DNA of 33,349 bases from Purshia tridentata (Eukaryota > Streptophyta > Magnoliopsida > Rosales > Rosaceae): contig QANT01004304.1 of assembly GCA_003254885.1 (NCBI GenBank), positions 1 through 33,349 on the forward strand, given 5' to 3'. The position numbers were made by a program, and so were the translations under genes. Shown here piece after piece: positions 11,834 to 22,864 of this stretch. The notes below the pieces were generated by a model. That model searched no databases. It was not told where the DNA came from and saw nothing but the letters and a program-made list of their open reading frames with translations. Positions within the stretch are counted from its first letter, which is position 1. Each line of letters begins with the position of its first letter.

Positions 11834-13430
11834 TAAACTTTAAAGGAGTATAAGAAACTTAAAGATCACAAATAATTAATTATGTTTTATACCAGATACT
11901 TAAATATGTGATACATACTTTTATCTTGCATGTGGAGAGACAAATAAATTGAGGACAGTACGTAGTATAGGTGCAGCCTGATCACCAAATTTTGGACCAA
12001 GGGCTTTCAGAAACGAACGCTTAGATACAATCTCAAACAATTACATACTAGACACCAAAAGTTTAAACAATTAAGAAATTGTTAACAATATATGTATTTC
12101 AAACTAACACACTCATTTACGTGCAACTCCATCTTACACATGAAGAGACATATTAAAAAATGGAAAAAATATAGGTTCAACCTTACCTTATAAAAATTAC
12201 TTGAAAATAAATAAGGAATGAAAGTTGAAGCTGATTTCGAATTCATAATCTTTTATAACCAATTAAAAATCTTAATTATACCATATGACACAATTATTAT
12301 ACTTAAAAACTTAAATTTTGTGAAGTAATAAATGTATGACACGTCACGATCGGATCCGGAAGACTGGAACACATACAAAAAGTAAAACCAAAAACCATGT
12401 TGAAATGTTTGCCAATTAAGGTGTGGATGTGTTTTATCAAGAACAGATGGTCACATATATTTTTATAAGGTGCAAAATATTAATTGAAAGTTGTTGTCCT
12501 CCTTCAATAGTAATAAATTAATAATGAATGGAAATTTTGGAACTACTGGAACAGTAAAAAGGTGTCTTGACTTTCAAGTTTACATATCCTTAATGTCAAA
12601 ACCCAAAACCAGTTTATAATATGCATGGACGCCTATTTCCCACCTACTTTATCCGTAGCCACCTCTTATGTTTTGCTTGCATCATTGTTCATTTAGTGGC
12701 AGGAGAGTTACAACGTTCTTCTAATTGTACATGATACTTGAAATAATTAATAAGAACACGATGACTTCCAATTAATATTCCAACTTCCCAATTGATAATA
12801 AGAAAGCTATTCCATAAAATCCGGCAAAAAAATATAGAGAACATTTATAATATAGGATGACAATGATGAATTTAATTAATATTGTAATTTGGAACCACTT
12901 GCTTCTATCCTACTCTTCCATTATTATATGTACATGCAAATGTGGTCATAGCAAGAAACCCAATTCAAAAAATAGATATAATGGAATGGCAATAGATTAC
13001 ATACACATTTTGCTACCATTGCATAGCTTTTTGTTTTTGTTCTTTTGGGTCTACTTTGATCACAACAACCATGTGATGCTCCCAATAATGAAAAATTGAT
13101 ATAAATATCAGGTTAATTTCCAACAGGCTCTGTTGCCTTAATCATCATGATGACAACCATGTATAGTCTATTTTTGTGTCTTCCATAACCAACGATGGTG
13201 TTAATTAACAATCTTGAAGGGAAATAAGAAACCCTTGTGGCACCCATTTTGGAAGAAAGCAATATAATAAAGAGGAAATTGCAAGGAAGACCCCGTGTAA
13301 AAATTTCTGAAGATAGATAATAAAGTTTTAATATTCATTTGCAAAAGAGATTGTGACTTTGTGAAAGAAGCAAGAGAGATTGTGACATTGTGAGAGCGTT
13401 GACTTGAGAGCAGAGCTGAGCTAGCAATTG
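11834..13430. other. Intergenic DNA upstream of the PHT1 gene
   Basis: AT-rich, with no recognisable gene. The frame at 12857-13099 (80 codons) has a hydrophobic C-terminal half but no family resemblance. The distal part of the PHT1 promoter probably lies here. I found no second P1BS motif when scanning by eye. Confidence 0.5.
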
Positions 13431-13437
13431 AAGGCAG

Positions 13438-13445
13438 GTATATGC
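13438..13445 (+). promoter_or_regulatory. P1BS-type motif (GTATATGC)
   Basis: GTATATGC fits GNATATNC, the binding site of PHR1-family MYB factors that activate phosphate-starvation genes including PHT1 transporters. It lies about 70 bp upstream of the TATA-like box at 13515, a plausible position. A single 8-bp match can occur by chance, and its AG-GTATAT context could also serve as a splice donor. Confidence 0.5.
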
Positions 13446-13514
13446 CATTAGATGCTAAAACTGATTCTAGTTTAATTTTCTAGTCAATTCATTCATTCAA
13501 AGGGTCAGTGACAC

Positions 13515-13523
13515 TTTAAATAG
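13515..13523 (+). promoter_or_regulatory. TATA-like box of the PHT1 gene
   Basis: TTTAAATAG is followed about 30 bp downstream by a C/T-rich stretch (13548-13580) typical of plant 5' leaders, and then by a candidate splice donor after 13598. This makes it the best candidate core promoter for the transporter gene, but no transcript evidence is available here. Confidence 0.45.
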
Positions 13524-13598
13524 CTGGATAGTTGGCTCATTATTATCCACGCCACACCACATCTTCATCTCTCTCCTCAATGTGAGTTCAACAAGCAG

Positions 13599-15537
13599 GT
13601 TAGTGCCTGAAATATTGTACTCGTAGTTTCTCTTTATATCTACCTGCAAAATTTGCAAACTAATTTGATGCACGTAGTCCTACAAGTTCCATTGTTGTTC
13701 ATTATAATTGCAATGGTTTCTTAATTTGGACCCACATAAAAGTGGAGATACCATATGTGGTATCTTCTCAAATTTGGGCACTTTTTGCCTTTACAAAAGA
13801 TAAAGGTGCTCATCATGGTAGGGCAGCCCTTGATCTTCTCAATTGGAAAGTTGAGGAAGTTGCCCATATCATCATGACCCTATGATTTTGTGTTGCTGAA
13901 TGTCTTCTGTTTCCTTTCCTTTTGGGAACAGACATATATGTTCTTTACTTCTTTTGAGTCATTTGGTCAATCAAGGCAACAGCCCAATAGAGCAAACGCT
14001 CATGAATTAGCTTGAGCTTGTTCTGAGCACAAACAGTACTTTAGAGCTTTGCTATCCTAGCCCACATGCACCATACTGCAAAAGATTTCTTCATTCAGAG
14101 TACTCCTTCAAAATTCCCAATTCTAATATTTTTGCATTGTGTTTCACACAAATGACTCTGAATTTCAGTTTCTGAACAAATGTCAAAGAGCATCCTATTT
14201 CATTTTGAGCAGTAAGAGTTGTATACACTGAGTCCACTAGGTCCATAGAAACTAGCTAAGTTCATATCTGGATCAGAAAATATGTGGTGTGTGTTGCTAT
14301 CTCTTGTTTATGTATCTTTTATATATCTTAGATAATCCTCCGGTGCAAAGATGAGGGACGAGTTGGGTGCAGAAAAAGTACCAGAGCCACAGGATTTCAG
14401 AGTGTTAGTGAAATCCTGTAATCGGTCCTTTTTCTGCAACCAGTCCACAACTCTTTTTCCACGCTAGAGCAGCCCCTCTATATCTTAAGCCAATATAATG
14501 TAACTCTCTATACTTCTTGGTCCATACTCTAATTTCTTTCATCTGTCCTTTTCAATTCAAAGAAAAATTAATGTTGATTTGATTGAGTACTACGTCTTGC
14601 AACTTGCAAGCATGTGTTCCCACTTCTGTCTTCATTCATTCAATCTAAAACCACATTTAATTTTGTACAAAGTAACAAGTCCTTGGCTTGTCGATTTTTC
14701 TTTTTCTTTTTTAATTAGTATATTCGTTTTTGTCTCTTTATGAAATGTTTCAGTACTTTATGAAAAGAATGATATTTTTTATTATAATAATCGAGAATGA
14801 GGTGATATTTTGTAAGATAAAAATAACTCCCTTTTTTTTTCACACAAAAAATTCTTTGGGAATAACATTTATATGCGTAGGACATGTACAATGGATTTCA
14901 TATTAGAGAAATGATTAGCCAGATAATCAGTTGAGACTATCGTATCAATTATGTATCTAAAATCTAAGAATAATAGTTAGTGGATTAGTATTCATTGAAA
15001 TCAAGTACTATGTGGAAGCGAAGTAGTTGACCCATCAATTCCATCGCTTCAGGCCGGTCTGCAGCTAAATAAAAACAAGTATTTCCTTTGAAAATTCAAC
15101 ATTTTACGCATCCTTGTCTCTTCACGGAATAATATGTGAAATTTCATTCCATTCGTCAAAGTGATTTAATACTGCCAGAACAAAACTTGGTTCCCATGTC
15201 ATGTCTTTGTCATGGTACTAACGTATAGAGAGACCTGATTATTTTTCTCTGACTGGCCGGTATGCTACTAGAAGATTATGATTTTGATTGATGACTTGAA
15301 GAGGTTATTTTCAATTATTTATTTGTCAACACTAAAATTACGAGTAATATTATAGAACTACATCACTAATTGAGATGAGATCCACCTCTATTAGATATGT
15401 GTGACACACTATACTCCAATAGTACGTTTTACATATAATTTTTTTTTTTTTGTTTTTGCATAAATTTCCATCCTTTTTCTTATGATGCAGTGATTGAGTA
15501 TGCCATTTAAACCCATTTACTTGTTCTTCTTATGCAG
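13599..15537 (+). other. Probable 5' leader intron of the PHT1 gene
   Basis: The candidate donor AAGCAG|GTTAGT (intron from 13599) and acceptor TTCTTATGCAG|GAAATT (intron to 15537) bracket 1,939 bp without coding potential, leaving a 71-nt second leader exon before the ATG at 15609. Leader introns are known in PHT1 genes. The donor is less certain than the acceptor: GGCAG|GTATAT at 13438 is an alternative. A hairpin MITE lies inside at 14331-14478. Confidence 0.5.
14331..14478. mobile_element. Hairpin MITE inside the PHT1 leader intron
   Basis: The 148-bp unit is flanked by the perfect 9-mer TATATCTTA (14322-14330 and 14479-14487). Its two halves fold on each other: GGTGCAGAAAAAGTACC and CACAGGATTTCA pair with TGAAATCCTGT and GGTCCTTTTTCTGCAACC around a 9-nt centre. 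The innermost 40-45 bp are almost perfect and the outer ends are diverged. The 9-bp duplication suggests a Mutator-type origin. Confidence 0.75.
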
Positions 15538-15608
15538 GAAATTAAATTAATTTTCAGTAGACTGTTGGAGGAAGACTGGTATTACAAGTTGTGGCAAATT
15601 AGGAAGCC

Positions 15609-17225
15609 ATGGCTAAACAGCAATTGGTAGTGCTTAATGCACTCGATGTGGCCAAGACTCAGTTGTACCACTTCACTGCAATTGTGATTGCTGGAATGGG
15701 ATTTTTCACCGATGCCTACGATCTCTTCTGCATTTCCTTGGTCTCCAAGCTACTGGGTCGCATCTACTACACTGACTTAACACATGCAAAGCCAGGCTCA
15801 CTGCCTCCTAATGTGGCTGCTGCTGTGAACGGTGTGGCCCTTGTTGGTACCTTAGCGGGCCAGCTCTTCTTCGGCTGGCTTGGAGACAAATTGGGTAGGA
15901 AAAAGGTCTACGGACTCACCCTGATTCTCATGGTCTTATGCTCCATTGCCTCAGGACTCTCATTTTCTGACCACCCAACGAGTGTGATCTCAACTCTATG
16001 CTTCTTCAGGTTCTGGCTTGGCTTTGGCATTGGCGGTGACTACCCTCTTTCGGCCACCATCATGTCCGAGTACGCCAACAAAAAGACTCGTGGGGCGTTC
16101 ATAGCTGCGGTGTTTGCTATGCAAGGGTTTGGGATTTTGGGTGGTGGGATTGTAGCTCTGGTGGTCTCAAGTGCATTTGATCACTACTACGAGGCTCCCA
16201 CATATGCTGTAAACAGAGCCGAGTCTCTTCCCCCTCAAGCTGACTATGTCTGGCGTCTGATTTTAATGTTTGGGGCTCTTCCTGCTCTTGTTACTTACTA
16301 TTGGCGTATGAAAATGCCCGAGACTGCTAGGTACACCGCGCTTGTGGCAAACAATGCAAAGAAGGCTACAGCAGACATGTCAAAAGTACTGCAAGTTGAG
16401 CTTCAAGCTGAAGACGAAAAGGTGGGAGAACAGGTTCAGGAGAAATCAAACGCCTTTGGCTTGTTCTCCAAGCAATTTGCAAAAAGACACGGTCTTCACT
16501 TGCTTGGTACCACTTCCACTTGGTTCTTGCTGGACATTGCCTTCTACAGCCAAAACCTCTTCCAAAAGGACATCTTTACGGCAATTGGGTGGATCCCACC
16601 AGCAGCCGATATGAATGCAATTCATGAGGTTTTTCTAATTGCAAGAGCACAAACACTCATAGCATTGTGCAGCACAGTTCCTGGCTACTGGTTCACTGTG
16701 GCCTTCATTGACATCATGGGGCGCTTTGCAATCCAATTGATGGGCTTCTTCTTCATGACTGTGTTCATGTTTGCGCTTGCAATTCCTTACCACCACTGGA
16801 CCTTGAAGCCCAACCGAATTGCATTTGTTGTGATCTACTCCTTCACCTTCTTCTTTGCCAATTTTGGACCCAATGCCACCACATTTGTTGTCCCAGCAGA
16901 GATCTTCCCAGCAAGGCTGAGGTCCACTTGCCACGGGATATCGGCTGCAGCCGGGAAGGCTGGAGCCATCGTGGGGGCATTCGGGTTCTTGTATGCAGCG
17001 CAAAGCAAGAACCCGGCGCTGACCGATGCAGGGTACCCACCTGGGATTGGAGTGAAGAATGCACTGATTATGCTTGGTGTGATCAACTTCTTTGGGATGT
17101 TATTTACTCTGTTGGTGCCAGAGTCCAAGGGAAGATCACTTGAGGAGTTGACAGGTGAGAATGAAGAAGAAGGTGGTGAGGCCACAGAACAGCAGGGCTC
17201 TTCTGTTAGGACTGTTCCAGTGTGA
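15609..17225 (+). CDS. PHT1: PHT1-family high-affinity phosphate:H+ symporter
   Basis: The product is a plasma-membrane inorganic phosphate/proton cotransporter of the major facilitator superfamily, used for phosphate uptake from soil or transfer within the plant. The uninterrupted 538-codon frame has the family's usual length and 12 hydrophobic segments in two halves joined by a charged loop (about residues 235-295). The PHT1 signature [13 protein letters not shown] lies at 142-154. Residues equivalent to the phosphate and proton site of the fungal transporter PiPT are all present: Tyr145, Gln172, Trp305, Asp309, Tyr313 and Asn422. The MFS motif GDKLGRKK is at 92-99. Ser510 in GRSLEE matches the C-terminal serine phosphorylated in Arabidopsis PHT1;1. 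The start has a good context (GCCATGGCT). The coding sequence is intronless, as in many PHT1 genes, and more GC-rich than its surroundings. The member number within the family cannot be assigned. Confidence 0.97.
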   Translation: MAKQQLVVLNALDVAKTQLYHFTAIVIAGMGFFTDAYDLFCISLVSKLLGRIYYTDLTHAKPGSLPPNVAAAVNGVALVGTLAGQLFFGWLGDKLGRKKVYGLTLILMVLCSIASGLSFSDHPTSVISTLCFFRFWLGFGIGGDYPLSATIMSEYANKKTRGAFIAAVFAMQGFGILGGGIVALVVSSAFDHYYEAPTYAVNRAESLPPQADYVWRLILMFGALPALVTYYWRMKMPETARYTALVANNAKKATADMSKVLQVELQAEDEKVGEQVQEKSNAFGLFSKQFAKRHGLHLLGTTSTWFLLDIAFYSQNLFQKDIFTAIGWIPPAADMNAIHEVFLIARAQTLIALCSTVPGYWFTVAFIDIMGRFAIQLMGFFFMTVFMFALAIPYHHWTLKPNRIAFVVIYSFTFFFANFGPNATTFVVPAEIFPARLRSTCHGISAAAGKAGAIVGAFGFLYAAQSKNPALTDAGYPPGIGVKNALIMLGVINFFGMLFTLLVPESKGRSLEELTGENEEEGGEATEQQGSSVRTVPV

Positions 17226-18470
17226 TGACTACTAAAGCCTAAACACTACTAAAGAGGTTCAACTTCAAAGCACCTATGTGAATTTAATTACAATATTTTT
17301 TTATTTGCAGTGCAATAATAATTTAGATAATTTGCTTTTGAAAGCTTAGTTACAGAAGCAATTACTTTTGATTGTGTGTTTTATTTATTTATATTTTTTG
17401 TGTTTTGAAAATTATTAGCTTTTTAGCTGCACGGCTATGGTTTGAAAGCCATTGCAACTGTTGCTTGTGCGTATTGTAAGGGTATGCAGTTTAATTAAAT
17501 GAGATCAAATAAGATTTTTAGTGGAAAGCAGTTTGAGTTATCTTATCTGAGGTTTTTGTTATTACATTTTAAATGCAAAATATTTGGATGGAAATGTAAA
17601 AACTATTAAACATATTGATCACTTGGTTTCTTACACTAAAAAGAGTGAAAGCAGCACCAATATATTCCTCTAGTTTATAATTATTATAAACTAAGGCAAG
17701 TGCAAACACTCATTGGTGGTCGCTTATAGGTGATTTTAAACTTTTAGTTTGCATGAAACGATAGTGTATGCAGTCAGGGTCCAATCCATACATAACTCGG
17801 CCCATAACCTGATTACAACTAGGAGAGTTCATATACTTTAATCAAAATTTCTCATCATAACATCCATCTTGTGGACATGGATTATGCAATGCAAAATTTA
17901 GTAAATAATGTCGACTCCATTTTAAAGTGGGCCTTTAACAGATCAAACTGACCAAACTAAATCATAAATACTGTTTGGTTTAATTTTGCATTCCAAAAAA
18001 ATTGTCTATCCATAAATCGAACCAACTACTATTTATAATTTGTTGAGTAATGAACTATTTGTAAATCACTTAAACTGAATCAGACCAAATAAAGTTATTA
18101 TGGTATCATTATTTTCACCTGTCAACATACTTTTCATCTATTGTATAAATTAACATGAAACATCCGATATGAAATTAACAATTTATGTGTATATTAAAAA
18201 CACACTAATACCCATTTCATGTTCATTTCTTGCACTTCTCTGCCACTCTGTTGCAGAAAAATTTTGATAATAAATTATTATATTAATAATTTATATTTGT
18301 CATCCAACATAATTTCACTCTACTCATTTAGAGAATAGAGTTTTATTATTTAGGGTACGACCCATTCAAGATGGAGTGCATTTTTTAATTACAATTTCTT
18401 GGTGCAAGGTACAAGAGAAGACCCTTTGATTCCAATTATGACGAAACTGAAATCATTTACTGAGATGTGT
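17226..18470. other. PHT1 3' flank and intergenic DNA
   Basis: The first 100-200 bp should hold the 3' UTR. Near-canonical poly(A) signals such as AATAATAA lie at about 17315. The rest is AT-rich and without genes. A perfect 23-bp palindrome with an 11-bp stem (TAGTTTATAAT-T-ATTATAAACTA) is at 17671-17693. Confidence 0.5.
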
Positions 18471-18491
18471 GAGTGTTTAGATTTGGGATTC

Positions 18492-18514
18492 CCAATGAGT
18501 GAATGACTCATTGG
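18492..18514. repeat. Perfect 9-bp-stem hairpin
   Basis: CCAATGAGT-GAATG-ACTCATTGG forms a stem with a 5-nt loop at the left margin of a repeat-rich block (18.4-19.3 kb). The surrounding sequence has many short variants of TTTGTACCAATTTG and TGAATGACCCATT, suggesting decayed repeats. The short frame at 18503-18694 is not convincing as a gene. Confidence 0.5.
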
Positions 18515-18961
18515 AAAATTGGAATTGATTTGAGTAATTGTTTAGTAAATTTGGTTGAGTTGAACCAGGAATTCGATTTAGGATGCGGTTGTTCTAGATT
18601 TGGTTTTAGATTGCCTACGTACCTATTGCGAGATCAAACCACACGTAGTTCCAGGCTTTTGGGAATTAAACAGGTGAATGACCCATTTAAATGATTTAGT
18701 AATTTGGGTAGGGTTTAAGACCCTTGGATTTGATTTGAGAAATTAATTCGGGACTTTGTGTTATGGAATTAATTTCTAAGAAATTTGAATGATTTGATTT
18801 GGTTACGGTCGCACCTAAGATCAAACCAATTGTAGTTCTTTATGAATTTGAATGGTTAGCTTTGTGCCATTTTGGGGAATTGGTTTTGTACCAATTGAAA
18901 GAGTGATTTTGTACCATTTGAGAGAACAAATTTGGAATTTGAAATTTGGATTTGAAGGAAT

Positions 18962-19200
18962 GTGCCCATTAATATTTTAGTGTCATTTATTTATTAAATG
19001 ACACGTTTATTTTTTATAGTGGGCGAACATAAATTTGGTTTTGTGCCCACCAAATATTTTGTATCAATTATTAATTAATTGACACGCTTTATATTTTTAA
19101 TGGACAAGTTTGAACTTAACTATGTGCCCACTATTTGTTTTGTGTCAATTATTAGTTAATTGACACTTTTTTTATTATTTATAATGGGCATGCTGATTTG
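18962..19200. repeat. Three hairpin repeats with an exact 81-bp period
   Basis: Each copy begins with GTGCCCA and contains a 25-nt hairpin with 10-bp arms: GTGTCATTTA/TAAATGACAC (18980-19004), GTATCAATTA/TAATTGACAC (19061-19085, one mismatch) and GTGTCAATTA/TAATTGACAC (19142-19166). The starts are exactly 81 bp apart. Outer segments GTGCCCA and TGGGC can also pair. Copies 1 and 3 differ at corresponding positions on both arms with pairing kept. Confidence 0.75.
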
Positions 19201-19350
19201 TGGATGCAAGCTGAATTAATTTGTGAACTTGCACTCTTAATTGCAAATTGCAATCCGAATGGGCTAGCTTCCGTGGACCCAAGTAACCAACATGAGTTCA
19301 GTAGCTTGATGACTTTGTTAGCCAAATTGATCACTTTGACCACAGTTCAA

Positions 19351-20149
19351 TGTTGGACAACAACTTAAGTATCACATGGCAATTAGGCTTTGTGCCAATT
19401 CTCATAGTGCAGCAAACATTAGGAGATTGCATTTCATGGCTTTTGCCACTTGTTCTCCCTTCTCTTTTTTGATTGAGGCCCGAGAGCAATAATCTTGAAT
19501 GGATTTGTAATGAATCCAAGTTGGTGCCCGTAAGCATCAATTTGAGAAGATTCATATAAAATCCAAATGTTGTTCTTGGACAACCGTTTAGAAATGCAAT
19601 GCTCACAGGCCTTGCTATTTTTTATAGGGAGTTCAGATCAAAACTCCCTTATTTGAGGAGAACAACTTTGTGGCGAGTTCAGATCAGAACTCCCTCATTT
19701 GAAGAGATCAATTTTTGTGAGGAGTTCAGATCAGAACTCCCCTATTTGAAGAGAACACCTTGTCACGAGCTCTACCTTGAACTTGAACAGCAACAATGGC
19801 TTTTTCTGTAGAAACTTTCTTTTTTCTCTATTCTCCACTTCTTCAGCCTTTCGCTTTCTTCTTTTTTTTCCTCTCTCTCCCTTTTTGCAGCCTTTCAGTG
19901 TTTTTTTTCCCCCTATCTGAACCTCTCATGCTCTATTTATAGAGACCACCAGAGGTCTAAGAAGATGAGGATGTGATCACCCAAAATTTAAATTTAAATG
20001 GTGATCACACTTAGAGATAAGATATTCTGATAAAATTTTCTCTATCTTTATCACTTATCTCATCCATTTAGGAGTTTAACTTCATTTGAACACTCCAATG
20101 TAGGGCTATGTCTTTATCTTCTTCTTTTTTGAATTTTTACAGTTCAACA
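19351..20149 (-). mobile_element. Probable copia-type LTR (minus strand)
   Basis: Read on the minus strand, the segment starts TGTTGAACTG directly after a purine-rich tract (AGAGGAGTGGGAGTG, 20150 onward), as at a polypurine tract/3' LTR junction. It ends GTTGTCCAACA, giving TGTTG...CAACA termini over 799 bp. A good TATA box, CTATAAATAG on the minus strand, lies at 19933-19942, with a 9-bp palindromic stem GTGATCACC/GGTGATCAC upstream (19974-20009). Three tandem hairpin repeats follow the inferred start of transcription. No flanking duplication and no adjacent pol sequence were recognised, so the far boundary is tentative. Confidence 0.45.
19627..19760. repeat. Three tandem repeats (46-47 bp) each with a GGAGTT/AACTCC hairpin
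   Basis: GAGTTCAGATCA(G/A)AACTCC occurs at 19629, 19675 and 19722, followed each time by (C/T)TATTTGA(A/G)GAGA or a close variant. Each unit folds through GGAGTT and AACTCC. The array lies inside the probable LTR, downstream of its TATA box on the minus strand, so it would be in the transcribed leader. Confidence 0.75.
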
Positions 20150-21289
20150 CACTCCCACTCCTCTAAACTCTATCTCATATCAATCTCAACTTCCCTTTGG
20201 GGATACTTATATATCTGTTTTCTATTTTCATAAATTTTTTATTTCATCTTCTTCTTAATTACCTATCTTAATTAGTCTCCTCTTCATTTTCATTTCTCCA
20301 TTATCATTTGCATCAATCTTCTTGTCTATATCCTCCCTTTCCAAACCGATTAATGTATGGATTGTTTTGGATTGGTTAGATATAGGGTTTAGTCAATTTT
20401 GGTTTGAAAAGAATCAAAACCGATTAAGAATTGTGGTTATCAATTTGTGCAAGAATCGAACCAGTCCAAATCGTGTCTCTCACTACTCCATTTTAGCATT
20501 GTCCAAATTCTCAGGATGTGGACCTATTTAGTAGGTCCTTATCTTGATCAAAAGTTGGATTTAATTTGTGCTGCTCCTTCTTCAGCCCTTCATTAATTGG
20601 GATCCTTTGACCAACATTAATCACATTGCCTTCGATGTGTAAGCGTGGCGTCTATATGATATTATGATATGACCAATTTGTCTTTTTCACATGCTAGCTA
20701 TTGCTTATGTTGCAATCATAGATAATGGATAGAATAGTATTATAGTAACTAATTATTATTCTAATTTTTTTGAATCACAACTAATATGATAATATTATAA
20801 TTATTCAATAAATGGATATGTGCGTTTTAGATCTTATTTATTTATTTATGATAAGTAAAAATTATTATTTTATATCTCTAATAAGTTCAATATACTGATC
20901 ACAACTGAAAGTTCTCAAAACCCAAAAGAATCGTATTTGAATAGAGTAAACGTTAAAGGACTCCACCCCCAAACACCAAAAGAGAAAAAAAAAAAAAAAC
21001 TTTGGTGAGACAAAGTTAGGAGGGGGAAGGTGATCATCACTAATTCAACAATTAATATTTGTCTTCTTGTCCAAAAAAAAAAAAACAATTAATATTTGTG
21101 TGACTGAATATTTGAATTTTGCTTGCAATTAAAAATAAGGTTAATTAACTTTAAATACCAAATTTCAATAATTTTTTAGTTTAGATACCAAAATTTAATA
21201 GCATTTTAAATTGGATACTAGATAAAAAGTCAAACATAATAATATAGTAAAGAGCATTATAATTCACAAATATTACATCGCATGCCACT
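20150..21289. other. Intergenic DNA flanking retroelements
   Basis: If the LTR call at 19351-20149 is right, the internal part of that element should begin here, but I see no integrase, reverse transcriptase or RNase H remnant on the minus strand. A-rich runs occur at about 20985 and 21074. The frame at 20322-20531 is not supported. Confidence 0.45.
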
Positions 21290-22331
21290 TGACACGCCCC
21301 GACCCTCGGGCACGTGCCTAAACTGCTGATAACTCACAACTGTTTCCTGTGGGCCCTTTTTCTGAAACTGTGAGCCATGAATAATAAATAGTTTACTGAA
21401 AACAACTGTAATTTCAAAAGCACGTTTATAAAATCAAACTGTAAATCTTTAACAATAAAAACAGCTGTAAACCAAGTTTCTGAAATACTGCTGGTCCCAC
21501 TGCCTTGTCTTCTCTCCGCCGTCTCCTCAGCCTGCACACCTGCAAAACCAAACCCTGCACCCAACCACAGGTGCACCGGGTTTACACACAAACCCGGTAA
21601 GCTCACTAGAGCCCGTGTGAGTGAAATCTAAACGAAAACCTCAAGTTAATAATTCAATAAATATGATTAATCACAAACCACTTTAACGCCTCACGAACAA
21701 ACAAACCACAAGTCACAAGTCGTAAACCTTAACTTGATCACCAAATCCTCTAAACCGATCAAATCCACTAAAATTCTTAATCCCTCAAAGATCCTCAGTT
21801 TAACCTCTAACTGAAAGATCACCTCAATTATTCTTAAATGGTCCTCTAAACTGGAATCACCTCAAATTACACCACAAGGTCCTGACTTAGAATCCCACTA
21901 AATCCTCAATTAAACCCACTGATACTCCCAAATCTTTCACTTACCTTCAAATCTCAAATGACTGTAGTTACTCAAATCTCGGTAATCGATTCTCGCCTAA
22001 ACCTTTAATTTCCAAATTCCTCAACACCTCACTGTTACCCTTTTGAGATTCCCCAGCTTTAAAACATTTTATAAAAATCCACTGAAAACTCTTTGTAGAA
22101 ATCCGCTTTTAAAATCCATTTACAAAACTCTTTTAGAAAATAATAAAACTGGTCAAAGTCGCACATTATAAAACAAGAACTGAAAACTCTGTTAAATCAA
22201 TAAAACTAGCCACTTTCCCAAAATATCAATTAAGAACTGAAATCTATAATTCACATAGAGGGAAGATAATTATAAAGAACATAATTTTCAAAGGAGCGTT
22301 TTCCATCTAAGCACCCAAGTAACTTATCCTT

Positions 22332-22515
22332 CCACTTGCACCGTCGCAACGCCGTCATGCAAGTGGATTTAGTGGCCCTTGTACCGTCGTAACGCCGTCA
22401 TACAAGAAGCCAGGATGTCGTACGTGCTTATCCTTCCACCCGCACCGTCGTAACGCCGTCATGCGAGTGGATTCGGTGGCCGTTGTACCGTCGTTTCGCC
22501 GTCGTACAACGGGCC
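22332..22515 (-). repeat. Array of four hairpins with a shared 17-nt loop
   Basis: The loop CCGTCG(C/T)AACGCCGTCA, or a close variant, is enclosed by four different stems: CCACTTGCA/TGCAAGTGG (22332-22366), CTTGTA/TACAAG (22378-22406), CCACCCGCA/TGCGAGTGG (22436-22470) and a 9-bp stem CCGTTGTAC/GTACAACGG whose innermost pair takes one base from each side of the loop segment (22480-22512). The four form two larger units about 104 bp apart. The single mismatch in stem 3 is a G-U pair if the RNA is read from the minus strand, the inferred sense strand of the element. Confidence 0.8.
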
Positions 22516-22864
22516 AGAATGTCATACGTGCACGCAGACTGCCCCCAAAGGGCGAGGCATCCCGACACACGGCCCAAAGCCTATGTGTGTGCCGTGATGG
22601 GTCCCAAAGACCTGTATAACCTGAGAAGCTGTACGAATAGCAACTGGGTGCTTTGAAAACAGTACCAATCCGAAATGATATTTCCATTTCAAATCACCGA
22701 AAACCATTTTCAAAACCTTTTTGGATATAACAGAAAATCCATCGAAACCAAAACTCGAACTTAATATTAAATCATTTCTTAAAGAACCAACGTCATCAAA
22801 ATGGATAAGTAAAATCAAATCTTTAATTCTATCCGAGAATAAACTGAATTCTCAAATCAGTTTC

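Noticed and set aside
16342..17185. Additional frames on both strands within the PHT1 gene
   Set aside because: They are shadows of the 538-codon transporter frame, which has complete family motifs.
17671..17693. Perfect 23-bp palindrome as a transcription terminator
   Set aside because: Plant polymerase II genes do not use hairpin terminators, and AT-rich palindromes of this size are common by chance here.
22332..22515. CRISPR-like array
   Set aside because: Repeats with a constant core and variable flanks superficially resemble one, but this is a plant nuclear locus, the variable parts are paired stem arms, and there are only four units.
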